25,974 nucleotides of DNA from Sulfurovum sp. (GTDB taxonomy: Bacteria; Campylobacterota; Campylobacteria; Campylobacterales; Sulfurovaceae), in assembly GCA_026985755.1 (NCBI GenBank), contig JALSPX010000255.1:1-25974 (forward strand). The letters run 5' to 3'. Position numbers and translations under genes: made by a program. This document shows, one piece after another, positions 15,209 to 22,837 of this stretch (positions are counted from its first letter, which is position 1; each line of letters starts with the position of its first letter). The notes beneath the pieces were generated by a model that did no database searches, was not told the origin of the DNA, and worked only from the letters and a program-made list of their open reading frames with translations.

Positions 15209-16798
15209 ATGAATGCAAAAATAGATAGTGGTACTCCACCCAACCATATCCAAGCCCAAGTGAAACAAAAACCCAAAAAAGAGACTGTTCTCAACAGACT
15301 CACCTGTGCTACCCTAGAAGGGGTGAATGCAAAAGTGATTGAAGTTGAGGCTACCTTTACTAAGGGATTACCAGGTTTTGCAGTGGTGGGATTGGCTTCA
15401 TCTGATATACAAGAGTCAAAAGAGAGAGTAAAATCTGCCCTGCTTGTCAATGATTTCGTTTTTCCTCCTTTAAAAATCACGGTAAATCTGAGCCCTAGTG
15501 ACATCAAAAAAAATGGTACACATTTTGACCTACCTCTAGCTCTATTGGTCGCACTCAATAAAAAAAGTTTTGAAGAAGAGGGACTTTTTGTATTTGGTGA
15601 ACTTGGACTAGATGGGAGGATTAAAAGCTCTTCTATGCTTTTCCCGCTTATTTTGTCACTCAAAGAGCAAGGGCTTATCAAAAGAGCCATTGTACCCAAA
15701 GACGCCATTACCTATCTGAGCCATATCTCTGGCGTAGATTTCATCGCGCTTGAGACCTTAAGCGAAGCGATACTCCTGCTCAAAAAAGGGGAATTTTCTG
15801 CTAATGTAGAGAAATTTGAGTATGATGCAAAATCGTTTGTTTTAAGCAAGAGAGCCTACTATTATGAAGAGAAGTATGAACACAATTTTAAAGAAGTCAA
15901 GGGGCAAATGGTCGCAAAACGTGCAGCACTTATTGCTGCAGCTGGCATGCATAACTTGTTTATGGAGGGAAATCCAGGCTGTGGTAAAAGCATGATAGCC
16001 AAACGCATTAAAGATATATTGCCTCCCATGGAAGAGAGTGAGCTACTTTCTATTGCCAAACATCAGTTTTTGGATGGACAGACACCTGATTTTAAGGCTA
16101 TACGTCCGATGAGGTCTCCACACCATACGGCAACCTCTGCGTCTATCTTTGGTGGTGGGAGCGGACAGGCGAAGATAGGAGAGGTTGCCTTGGCAAGTAA
16201 GGGTATTTTATTTTTTGATGAAATTCCCCATTTTTCCAAACAAGTCTTAGAGGCCATGCGTGAACCACTGCAAGATAAAAAAGTACACATAGCAAGGGTC
16301 AATGCCAAAATAGAGTATGAGGCCGATATCATGTTTGTGGCTGCACAAAACCCCTGCCCTTGTGGGAACCTACTCTCCAAAGTACAGTCTTGTCGTTGTA
16401 CGGAGGTAGAGATCAAACGCTATGCCAATAAACTCTCAGATCCATTTTTAGACAGGATAGACCTGTTTGTGGTGATGCAAGAGGTACAGAGAAGCGACAA
16501 AGGAGATGTCACCTCAGAAGCGATGCATCAGGCTGTCATAGAGGCCTTTAAACTACAAAAACAAAGAGGACAAATACGGCTCAATGGCAAACTCACAGAA
16601 GATGAGATAGAGAGCTATTGTCTTTTGAATGAAGAAGCCAAAAAAGTACTAGAAGGTGCTATAGGAAAATTTGGACTTTCTCATAGAAGTATCGCTTCAA
16701 TCAAAAAGATTGGACGGACGATTGCTGATTTGAATAAACATGAAAAGGTGGAAAAAAAAGATATTTTAGAAGCGTTGAGTTATAGGAGGAGAAAGTAG
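15209..16798 (+). CDS. ComM-like (YifB family) AAA+ ATPase
   Basis: YifB/ComM proteins are Mg-chelatase-like AAA+ ATPases; in naturally transformable bacteria ComM is a helicase that helps integrate incoming DNA. The 529-residue protein has an N-terminal ChlI-type domain (about 31-195, with TFTKGLPGFAVVGLAS), an AAA+ domain with Walker A GNPGCGKS at 254-261 and Walker B LFFDE at 334-338, a cysteine cluster C383, C385, C395, C397, the DPFLDRIDLF segment near 411-420 and a C-terminal helical domain. About 27 residues precede the usual start of the family. ATG 15209 has no Shine-Dalgarno; GTG 15260 is an alternative but also lacks one. It follows def by 80 bases. Confidence 0.9.
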   Translation: MNAKIDSGTPPNHIQAQVKQKPKKETVLNRLTCATLEGVNAKVIEVEATFTKGLPGFAVVGLASSDIQESKERVKSALLVNDFVFPPLKITVNLSPSDIKKNGTHFDLPLALLVALNKKSFEEEGLFVFGELGLDGRIKSSSMLFPLILSLKEQGLIKRAIVPKDAITYLSHISGVDFIALETLSEAILLLKKGEFSANVEKFEYDAKSFVLSKRAYYYEEKYEHNFKEVKGQMVAKRAALIAAAGMHNLFMEGNPGCGKSMIAKRIKDILPPMEESELLSIAKHQFLDGQTPDFKAIRPMRSPHHTATSASIFGGGSGQAKIGEVALASKGILFFDEIPHFSKQVLEAMREPLQDKKVHIARVNAKIEYEADIMFVAAQNPCPCGNLLSKVQSCRCTEVEIKRYANKLSDPFLDRIDLFVVMQEVQRSDKGDVTSEAMHQAVIEAFKLQKQRGQIRLNGKLTEDEIESYCLLNEEAKKVLEGAIGKFGLSHRSIASIKKIGRTIADLNKHEKVEKKDILEALSYRRRK

Positions 16799-16807
16799 AA
16801 AGCAGGA

Positions 16808-16837
16808 ATTACGATAGCTTTAATAACCTATCGTAAT
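16808..16837. terminator. Stem-loop at the convergent comM / 178-aa gene ends
   Basis: ATTACGATAG (16808-16817) and CTATCGTAAT (16828-16837) form a perfect ten-pair stem with a ten-base loop; the stop codon of the minus-strand gene is in the loop. There is no strong T-run on either side. It is likely a shared 3'-end structure that separates the comM-like gene from the accessory cluster. Confidence 0.45.
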
Positions 16838-17356
16838 ATTGATATCTTCTCCTGGGAATTGTTGGTAAAATTGTTTTCCAGATAAAGGATAAGAAACTAT
16901 TGGACTATTCATATTCGCGACGAGTTGTGCTTCTTTGCCGTCATAAGGGTCTAATATTTGGATATTATCTTCCACATTTCGACAAACAACATAATAGGAA
17001 CCTTTTTTAAAGCAATAACTATGATAATTAGATGATGTGTCTTTTTTGGTCAAGAAGGTATCTCTTAGCTTTTTGTTTACAAAAGCATAGATTTCAAAAT
17101 CAAAATCAATAAGAGCACTTGGCATAGTGCAATAAAAAGCAAACGTTGTATTGTTTTTCTTCCAGAAGATTCCATCTCCGAAGAAGTCTATAGTGCAACC
17201 AGCATCGCTGGCAATAGATTTAGCTAAATAACTAGCAGTCCAATCACCTTGAGGTTTAGTGTCTAGTGGAAGATAAATGGGCAACATATAAAATCTTCCT
17301 AAAATAAACAATACAAATACGGCGATGAGGAATATGATTGGCTTGAGTATAAACAT
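16820..17356 (-). CDS. Membrane-anchored hypothetical protein, possible immunity protein
   Basis: A 178-residue protein of no recognised family. Residues about 3-24 form one N-terminal membrane helix, and the rest is probably periplasmic. The soluble part has four cysteines (C54, C76, C115, C125), enough for two disulfide bonds. I chose ATG 17356 because AAAGGAAAAC precedes it; an in-frame TTG at 17392 lies inside a hairpin and has no ribosome site. It is the last gene of the accessory cluster, 88 bases after the DUF2599 gene. A small envelope-facing protein in this position could protect against an adjacent toxin; that role is inference from position and topology only. Confidence 0.72.
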   Translation of the reverse strand: MFILKPIIFLIAVFVLFILGRFYMLPIYLPLDTKPQGDWTASYLAKSIASDAGCTIDFFGDGIFWKKNNTTFAFYCTMPSALIDFDFEIYAFVNKKLRDTFLTKKDTSSNYHSYCFKKGSYYVVCRNVEDNIQILDPYDGKEAQLVANMNSPIVSYPLSGKQFYQQFPGEDINITIGY

Positions 17357-17379
17357 GTTTTGTTTTCCTTTTATATGGA

Positions 17380-17420
17380 GGTTAGTAAACAATTCGTTTG
17401 CTAACCTTTCTTTTATTTAT
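17380..17420 (+). terminator. Hairpin between DUF2599 gene and the 178-aa gene
   Basis: GGTTAGTAAAC (17380-17390) and GTTTGCTAACC (17396-17406) form an 11-pair stem with one G-U pair and a five-base loop. On the plus strand it is followed by TTTCTTTTATTT, the form of an intrinsic terminator, although no plus-strand gene is seen here. On the minus strand it lies in the leader of the 178-aa gene, just before its ribosome site, and could reduce or regulate its expression. Confidence 0.5.
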
Positions 17421-17444
17421 ATGCATCCATTGGGATTACAAAAA

Positions 17445-17888
17445 TTACTCATATTCACGATAGTAACTCGTTTTTCGTCCTATCCATATATTTGGAACAT
17501 TGCAGGTATTACGTAGAAGTACATCCCATGAAACATGGGGTCTCCAATGTTCTAGATGGTACCCACTGAACCTAAACAATGCAAAGTTTACATGACAGTA
17601 ATACTGTTCTCTCATTGATGCTGTATTATAATTTAGCCACCAATTATTATCAATCTTACGTCGTAACTCAGCCCATCCTTCTTTAGCATACCAAAATCTC
17701 ATGGGAGAGTGACCAAATACTGTTGGATGTACGGTTATTCTCCAGTGAAACCAAGGATTTCCATGGGGTTGTTTTTTGTACTGCCAGCTTACACTGCTAA
17801 TCATACTTTTAATATAAGTTGGATCGGCTACCACAGGATATGTAACATTAAGACTTAAGTGTTCTACAATCTTAAGGGTCAGGAACAA
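17445..17888 (-). CDS. DUF2599 domain protein, apparently without a normal start
   Basis: The 147-residue frame matches my knowledge of DUF2599 (a domain of unknown function often found at the C-terminus of secreted proteins): YPVVADPTY, then VSW, RITVHPT, FWYAKEGWAEL, REQYYCHVNFA, LEHWRPHVSW and NTCNVPNIW. The earliest start is TTG 17888; the AGGA before it is directly adjacent, too close to serve as a ribosome site. The frame stays open upstream into the end of the 892-aa gene until a TGA, with no ATG anywhere. No signal peptide is present. It is either an N-terminally truncated remnant, or an orphan module coupled to or recombining with an upstream gene, 11 bases after the lipase stop. Confidence 0.65.
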   Translation of the reverse strand: MFLTLKIVEHLSLNVTYPVVADPTYIKSMISSVSWQYKKQPHGNPWFHWRITVHPTVFGHSPMRFWYAKEGWAELRRKIDNNWWLNYNTASMREQYYCHVNFALFRFSGYHLEHWRPHVSWDVLLRNTCNVPNIWIGRKTSYYREYE

Positions 17889-17899
17889 TCCTAAATCTT

Positions 17900-20578
17900 T
17901 TATCTCTCCATTCCCATATCATCCTGTTCCTCTCTCTCATTCTCATCACCTTTATCTTGATAAAGATGAGGGTAGAGATCTTGGAGCATTTCTTGTGCTT
18001 TGGCTTGCATATCCAAGGGTTCTTGTATCTCTGAATCAGTTATAGCATCGGTATTGCTAGTGGGTACAAACTTGGTTTTGTCTGTATGATTGCTTACTTC
18101 ACACTCTTGTGTTGCTTGATTTTGGGAAGCCTCATCTTCTCTTTGTATCCCGAGTTCATCCTCTGTTACTGTGTTGGCATAGATTTTATCTGCCAACGCC
18201 TCTTCATAGATGAGGGTATCAGAAATAGAGAGATTCTCTTTAGGGGTCTCTATGATATTGCTTCCTTGGGGGAAAGATACTCTCTCTTTAGAGATAAGCC
18301 ACGGGTTATACGCTAAGAGCTTAGGGGTATTGAGTTTGGTATATTCCAGTACATCTTGGAGGGTATCCCCTTTTTCTACAAGGGCTTCTTGTTTGCCCTT
18401 ATAGTATATGACATCTCCCTCTTGTATATCTATTTCTGCTTGTGTCACAAAGCTAGGAGGCAGGTTGGCCATGAGTGTAGAGAGCGTAATAGGTGTAACA
18501 CGATTGAGGTCTACTTGTGCGTATGTCTCATCTTCTTTTAGGGGTTTAATAAAGGGTGTATTGCTTGTACTCAAGGGTGTTTGCGTTTGTGTCTCTTTGG
18601 GTTTGGAGATAATCTGTGAAGCATCTAGTACAATACCCAAAGCATCCGAGCTAGGATCAAACTGCTCTATGGTAATCTGGGCTTGGGTGGCTCTGTCTAC
18701 AACGGTGAGTCTTTTCTCTTCGGGGGAGTAGTCGTAGTTGAAGTGGCTATCGATATAACGATGCTCTTCTATCTTCTGTTTTTCACCACTCAAGGAGATA
18801 CCATTAAAGACAATCCTGCCTATATTGTCACTGTCAGAGATGATATCTTTGTCATTGACATAATAGGTATCAAAGCCTTCACCACCATAAAGCACATCTA
18901 CCGCATGATCATCTTTGCCACCACCGTAGCCTCCGATAAGCGTATCATCACCTTTACCCCCATAGAGGGTATCCATGCCTTTGCCGCCTTCTAGATGGTC
19001 ATTGCTTTGTGTCAGTCCTGCAATATCTCCATGGATAGTATCATTACCACTATTGCCATAAAGATGATCATCCTTTTCCATACCAGATATCTTATCATTT
19101 TTATCTGTACCAAAGAGCACTCTCTCTTTACCTATATCATGAGGATTTGCATATTTGGGTAGTTCCTCTTTGAGGTCTCGATAGAGAGTATCACTGTTTG
19201 TGTTATGTACCTTTCGCATATATGCATCTACATAATCTTTGATCTCTTCTGTAGAATAGTTTTTAGCTTCTGTCTCTTTGTAAGGCGCATAATGGTCATT
19301 GTTCACTACCATAGGTGTATGGTGCACAATACCATAAAGCACAGCATTAGAGTCTTGAGCCATCGCTACAAGTTCCTCTTTATTATATTGGCTTAAATCT
19401 ATCACCCCTTGTCCTTGACTCTCTTTTAAGACCTCTTCAAAGAGGGCATTGACTTGTTTGTAGTTATTAAAGTCCATCTTCATTATCTCTTGGGGCTCTT
19501 TTCCTATAGCTTTAGCACAATAGTATGCTATATTTGAGATACCTGCTTTAGGCGCATTTGGGTCTTTAAGGGAGGCGAAGGAGGCAACATGGTCTGTGAG
19601 GGTTTGAATATCATCTGTTCTAAAGAGTGTATTGAGATGTGTCGCGTAAGTCTCTATACTTTGGTTGAACCCTGTCATCATATGGTCTTTAAAGGCACCA
19701 TCCTCTTGATAAAAAGGTGCCATGACCACCACTTCACCCAAGTGTGCACTTTTTTCATTGTCTTCTGTCATATTTTTATAAACACCCACACTTAGATTAG
19801 CTGCTTCAAGGGCGATAAATCGTCCTTTACTTGCAGCTAAAAATCCATTATCAAAGTTATCTCCTCCCATGGCTGTACCTGTGCCTGATACGAAATCTAC
19901 CCCTTGATGAAAGGAGTGTATACGGCGCTCATCTCCATGGGGTATCTCTTGCATCACTGCATTACGTCTGATACCAAAGGGATTATAGGCATAGGTCTCC
20001 AGTCCTTGTTCATAGCCTACCACCTGAGAGAGTGAACCTCCCAAGGAGTGCCCCATCACTTCTGTATTGGTATTAAGATGTATGGTTTTATCTTCACTAT
20101 TTTTTACGCCATAGATTTTTAAATCACTGGCATAAGCTCTGGCATCTTGCATTTGTGCGGTGGCTTTCCCAAATGCCATCTCACCATCTGCTACCACAAG
20201 ATCATCATATCCTGCCCCACTTGCTTCAAACTCTGTCCCTCTATAGAGCAGTTTTGTCTCTCCTGTCGATTTCTCCTGCAAAAACATCGCTTGCATGCCT
20301 GAATCGGTGCTTTTGAAGTCGAGGATTTGGTGGGTTTTTAGGAGGGAGAGCATCGCTTCTTGGCGGGAAGGGTCTATGCCTGAGTAGGAGTTGCCTTCAG
20401 TGTTTTTGGCTTCTAGAAAACTTTCAAATTCCTTCATGTTGCCATGCTTAAATAAATCTTGAAGATTTTTATGTGTAATATCTTGATTAGTTTTAGAAAA
20501 TTCTTCATAATTTTCAAACTTTATATAGGCAAACTCTGAAAGCAGTCCATTAGTCAGTATTTTATTGTTTATATTCAT
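17900..20578 (-). CDS. Large lipase-like protein with RTX repeats and a LysM-like segment
   Basis: An 892-residue protein likely to be secreted and to act on lipids. Residues about 1-320 look like an alpha/beta hydrolase of the Lipase_3/DUF2974 type: RGTE at 113-116, nucleophile S178 in MGHSLGGSL, a likely acid D228 (GVDFVSG) and a likely histidine H298 (KDHMMTGF). Residues 488-575 hold RTX calcium-binding nonapeptides (GGKGMDTLYGGKGDDTLIGG). Residues about 717-770 look like LysM (EGDVIYYKG, VEKGDTLQDVL, LLAYNPWL). The C-terminal 110 residues are acidic and low in complexity. There is no N-terminal signal peptide, as expected for RTX type I or type VI exported proteins. ATG 20578 has GGAAA upstream and follows the 257-aa gene by three bases. 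Confidence 0.85.
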   Translation of the reverse strand: MNINNKILTNGLLSEFAYIKFENYEEFSKTNQDITHKNLQDLFKHGNMKEFESFLEAKNTEGNSYSGIDPSRQEAMLSLLKTHQILDFKSTDSGMQAMFLQEKSTGETKLLYRGTEFEASGAGYDDLVVADGEMAFGKATAQMQDARAYASDLKIYGVKNSEDKTIHLNTNTEVMGHSLGGSLSQVVGYEQGLETYAYNPFGIRRNAVMQEIPHGDERRIHSFHQGVDFVSGTGTAMGGDNFDNGFLAASKGRFIALEAANLSVGVYKNMTEDNEKSAHLGEVVVMAPFYQEDGAFKDHMMTGFNQSIETYATHLNTLFRTDDIQTLTDHVASFASLKDPNAPKAGISNIAYYCAKAIGKEPQEIMKMDFNNYKQVNALFEEVLKESQGQGVIDLSQYNKEELVAMAQDSNAVLYGIVHHTPMVVNNDHYAPYKETEAKNYSTEEIKDYVDAYMRKVHNTNSDTLYRDLKEELPKYANPHDIGKERVLFGTDKNDKISGMEKDDHLYGNSGNDTIHGDIAGLTQSNDHLEGGKGMDTLYGGKGDDTLIGGYGGGKDDHAVDVLYGGEGFDTYYVNDKDIISDSDNIGRIVFNGISLSGEKQKIEEHRYIDSHFNYDYSPEEKRLTVVDRATQAQITIEQFDPSSDALGIVLDASQIISKPKETQTQTPLSTSNTPFIKPLKEDETYAQVDLNRVTPITLSTLMANLPPSFVTQAEIDIQEGDVIYYKGKQEALVEKGDTLQDVLEYTKLNTPKLLAYNPWLISKERVSFPQGSNIIETPKENLSISDTLIYEEALADKIYANTVTEDELGIQREDEASQNQATQECEVSNHTDKTKFVPTSNTDAITDSEIQEPLDMQAKAQEMLQDLYPHLYQDKGDENEREEQDDMGMER

Positions 20579-20581
20579 TTT

Positions 20582-21355
20582 TTAATTTCCTTTTTTCTTT
20601 TTTTCAATAAAAAGTTTGTCGTATACCTCTTTGTCTAAACCATAAATACCTTTTACGGTTATACCACCAGCACCATTTGCACCATGTTGATGAAGATATA
20701 TGTATCTAAACTTATTTTTTTGATGATTCACGGGAAAGGCTATCTCTAGTGTTTGAGCCAGGAGTTTATTTTTTTTCTTATCCCAAAAAGAGGTCTTCAT
20801 CTCTTTATAAAACCAATGTTGTGTGATTTTAGTCAAGACTTGATAACGTGCTTTAAAGTCTTTAGGGCTTGAAATCTTTTCGTAGATTATAGGTTGTTTA
20901 TTTAAATATATCCGTGCATAGCCAAAATCCTTCGTTGTATTTTGCTCAAGATTACCACGAACATAATTTTCAGTAAAATCTCTTATCCATAAATATCTAT
21001 TTTTAAGTTTTATTCTATCTTCGTTCGTATCAATAAAATAAGCTGATAACTCATGGAATTCTTTATTGTCTGCCAAACTCTCCACCCGCCCTTCACTATC
21101 TTTCTCAGGATAAGTATATATCTTTGCGTAGGTTTTATCAAAGACTTCATAATACGTCTTAATCCCCTTTTGTATAAGCAAATCATAAAAAGGTGCCAAA
21201 GCAATACCTAAAATGAAGAGGATAGAGAGAAGTGCATTAGGTACCCTGTGAAAAAATGAAAAACGTCTTAGAAACTTGGCTAAAAAAAGTCCTGCAATAA
21301 TAGCAAAAACAAGATAGCCTAGATTAATAGCTATTACCATGAGACCGTATGTCAT
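20582..21355 (-). CDS. Membrane protein coupled to the lipase gene, possible immunity or accessory protein
   Basis: A 257-residue protein of no recognised family. Two hydrophobic helices (about 5-28 and 40-62) are followed by a mainly polar, basic domain of about 190 residues containing an YLWIRDF segment, an ITQHWFYKEM segment, the sequence YLHQHGANGAGG and a KKKKGN tail. It starts at ATG 21355 after AAAGGGAAC. Its stop is three bases before the lipase ATG, so the two are almost certainly translated together. A membrane partner encoded next to a lipase could be its immunity protein, chaperone or export factor. None of these can be decided from sequence. Confidence 0.75.
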   Translation of the reverse strand: MTYGLMVIAINLGYLVFAIIAGLFLAKFLRRFSFFHRVPNALLSILFILGIALAPFYDLLIQKGIKTYYEVFDKTYAKIYTYPEKDSEGRVESLADNKEFHELSAYFIDTNEDRIKLKNRYLWIRDFTENYVRGNLEQNTTKDFGYARIYLNKQPIIYEKISSPKDFKARYQVLTKITQHWFYKEMKTSFWDKKKNKLLAQTLEIAFPVNHQKNKFRYIYLHQHGANGAGGITVKGIYGLDKEVYDKLFIEKKKKGN

Positions 21356-21648
21356 TTGTTCCCTTTGCGCTAAAACTTTAGATAATTATAACATAGCCAG
21401 ATTAGCTTTAGGGTCAGAAGCAATTATTGCCGTACCACCAATAATCTGAATTTTGATGCAAGCGATTTTGATCATAAGTAAGGTAGATTTTTGAACCCAA
21501 ATTATGCATTAGAATCGTTTAAATTCTGTAAAGGCTTAGTGCATGGGTGTTTACAAAGAATTTGAGTTTAACCCAAAGCCAAGGTAAAAAAGGTAATAAA
21601 AAATAAGAGATGTACAAGTTTAGGTATCTAAACGTTTACTTCCTAATT
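21356..21648. other. Gene-poor gap with a possible gene remnant
   Basis: This 293-base gap separates the accessory cluster from yeiH. It holds a 31-codon minus-strand frame (21414-21509, ATG to TGA) whose product ends NSDYWWYGNNCF, an aromatic-rich sequence that looks like the end of a larger protein. It also holds the hairpin GTTTAG-GTAT-CTAAAC at 21618-21633, 15 bases beyond the yeiH stop, which could weakly terminate yeiH. A TTTAGATAATTATAAC stretch near 21378-21393 could be part of a promoter, but its orientation relative to the 257-aa gene is wrong. I see nothing else. Confidence 0.4.
21414..21509 (-). pseudogene. Short ORF, possible C-terminal remnant
   Basis: A 31-residue frame starts MHNLGSKIYLTYDQ and ends WWYGNNCF. 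The bulk of tyrosine and tryptophan is unlike random translation of AT-rich intergenic DNA. There is no good ribosome site, and upstream frames are interrupted, so it is either a decayed protein tail or chance. It lies directly upstream of the lipase cluster on the same strand. Confidence 0.25.
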
Positions 21649-22713
21649 CTATCCCCCAACCACTACTTTAGTCACAATAAACCCACCCACTACAAGCCAC
21701 ACAAACATACTCAGTGCAGTATAGACAGGGGCGAGTCCTAGACCTTTGAATTTGGCAAAAATTGTGCCCATTCCTAGAGCGGTCATTGCCATCGTAAGCA
21801 AGAAAGTATCTATTTCATTGATAAGGTTTACTATATTTTGTGGGATAAGATGAAACGAATTAAATCCAGCAACCATAATGAAGTAGACAGCAAACCAAGG
21901 GATAACCAATTTCATTTTTTCATTCCTGCTACCCCCTGCTTTTTTTGCATCCCAAGCAAGATATAATCCCAAAATAATAAGCATAGGCGCAATCATAATG
22001 ACCCTTGTCATCTTTACAATCACTGCCGCATTTGCCATCTCTGTAGGACTTCCTGGTACAGAAGCAGGTACGGCAACCACTTGTGCCACTTCGTGAATGG
22101 TTCCTCCCACGTAGATACCAAAAGTACGTGGATCCATATGCAAGAATCCTACAGCATCTTTGATGATGGCTTCATACATCACAGGATAGAGAAACATCGA
22201 TATCGTACCAAAAAGTACCACCATCGAAACAGCAATGGCTGTTTTATGCTCTTGTGCTTTAAGCACTGGTTCTGTTGCAAGCACAGCTGCTGCTCCACAT
22301 ACTGAGGCACCAGAAGCAGTAAGGATAGAGGTATCTTTGTCCATCCCAAAGATCTTTGTGCCTAGCCATGAGCCAAGAATCAGTGTACTTGAGAGCATGA
22401 TAAGAGAGACAAGAAAACCATCCATCCCTACTTCTGCAATTTGTTGAAAGGTAATTCTAAAACCATAAAGCACAATAGCAAAACGCAAAATCTTTTTTGC
22501 AGAAAAGGTAATACCGCTTTGCCATGCTACAGGTGTTTGGTTGTGTAGAGTATTGGCATAAAAGATACCCATAACAATACCAATAACCAAGGGTGAGAGT
22601 CCAAGTGCTTTCACAGGAGCAAGCCCTGCAATATAGGTAGCAGCAGCTGCAAAAATAGCAACAAAAATAATACCAGAAATGGTGCCTTTACGTTTTTCAG
22701 GTGAAAATGGCAT
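21649..22713 (-). CDS. YeiH-type putative sulfate exporter family membrane protein
   Basis: A 354-residue integral membrane protein of the YeiH family (Pfam Cons_hypoth698), annotated elsewhere as putative sulfate exporter; its transported substrate is not established. About ten hydrophobic helices are visible. Conserved stretches are IVLYGFRITFQQI, LTASGASVCGAAAVLATEPVL and GIYVGGTIHEVAQVVA, all family features. It starts at ATG 22713 after AAAGGAT. It is divergent from a LysR regulator, as E. coli yeiH is from yeiE. In a sulfur-oxidising relative it could plausibly export a sulfur oxyanion, but that is inference. Confidence 0.92.
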   Translation of the reverse strand: MPFSPEKRKGTISGIIFVAIFAAAATYIAGLAPVKALGLSPLVIGIVMGIFYANTLHNQTPVAWQSGITFSAKKILRFAIVLYGFRITFQQIAEVGMDGFLVSLIMLSSTLILGSWLGTKIFGMDKDTSILTASGASVCGAAAVLATEPVLKAQEHKTAIAVSMVVLFGTISMFLYPVMYEAIIKDAVGFLHMDPRTFGIYVGGTIHEVAQVVAVPASVPGSPTEMANAAVIVKMTRVIMIAPMLIILGLYLAWDAKKAGGSRNEKMKLVIPWFAVYFIMVAGFNSFHLIPQNIVNLINEIDTFLLTMAMTALGMGTIFAKFKGLGLAPVYTALSMFVWLVVGGFIVTKVVVGG

Positions 22714-22837
22714 AGAAATCCTTTACTTCTTCAATCTTATTGATAATAATTTTGAAATCATACTATAATTTTGATATAATATACAAATGAATAGAATTGA
22801 CTAAAATAATCATTTATAGTGTATAAAAGAGGAAAGA
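22714..22837. promoter_or_regulatory. Divergent promoter region between yeiH and lysR
   Basis: This 124-base gap contains TATAAT at 22764-22769 and 22775-22780, and TATAGT at 22815-22820, all readable as -10 boxes for lysR; its ribosome site AGAGGAAAG is at 22828-22836. The run TTGATAATAATTTTGAAATCA near 22739-22760 has some dyad symmetry and could hold the LysR binding site. The yeiH -10 box on the minus strand is not clear. Confidence 0.45.

Noticed and set aside
15193..15210. A second triplet stretch, ATGTCACACTACTACTAT, 17 of 18 bases identical to 2205-2222 in the origin
   Set aside because: No DnaA box or AT-rich unwinding element is near it, it is only about three triplets long, and one such near match is expected by chance in 26 kb of AT-rich DNA.
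18086..18994. Several plus-strand open frames opposite the lipase gene
   Set aside because: They are opposite-strand shadows of a long frame with clear lipase and RTX motifs, and none has a ribosome site or recognisable domain.
18890..19090. Repetitive DNA in the lipase gene as a tandem repeat or CRISPR array
   Set aside because: It encodes glycine/aspartate RTX nonapeptides; the periodicity is at protein level and there are no regular spacers.
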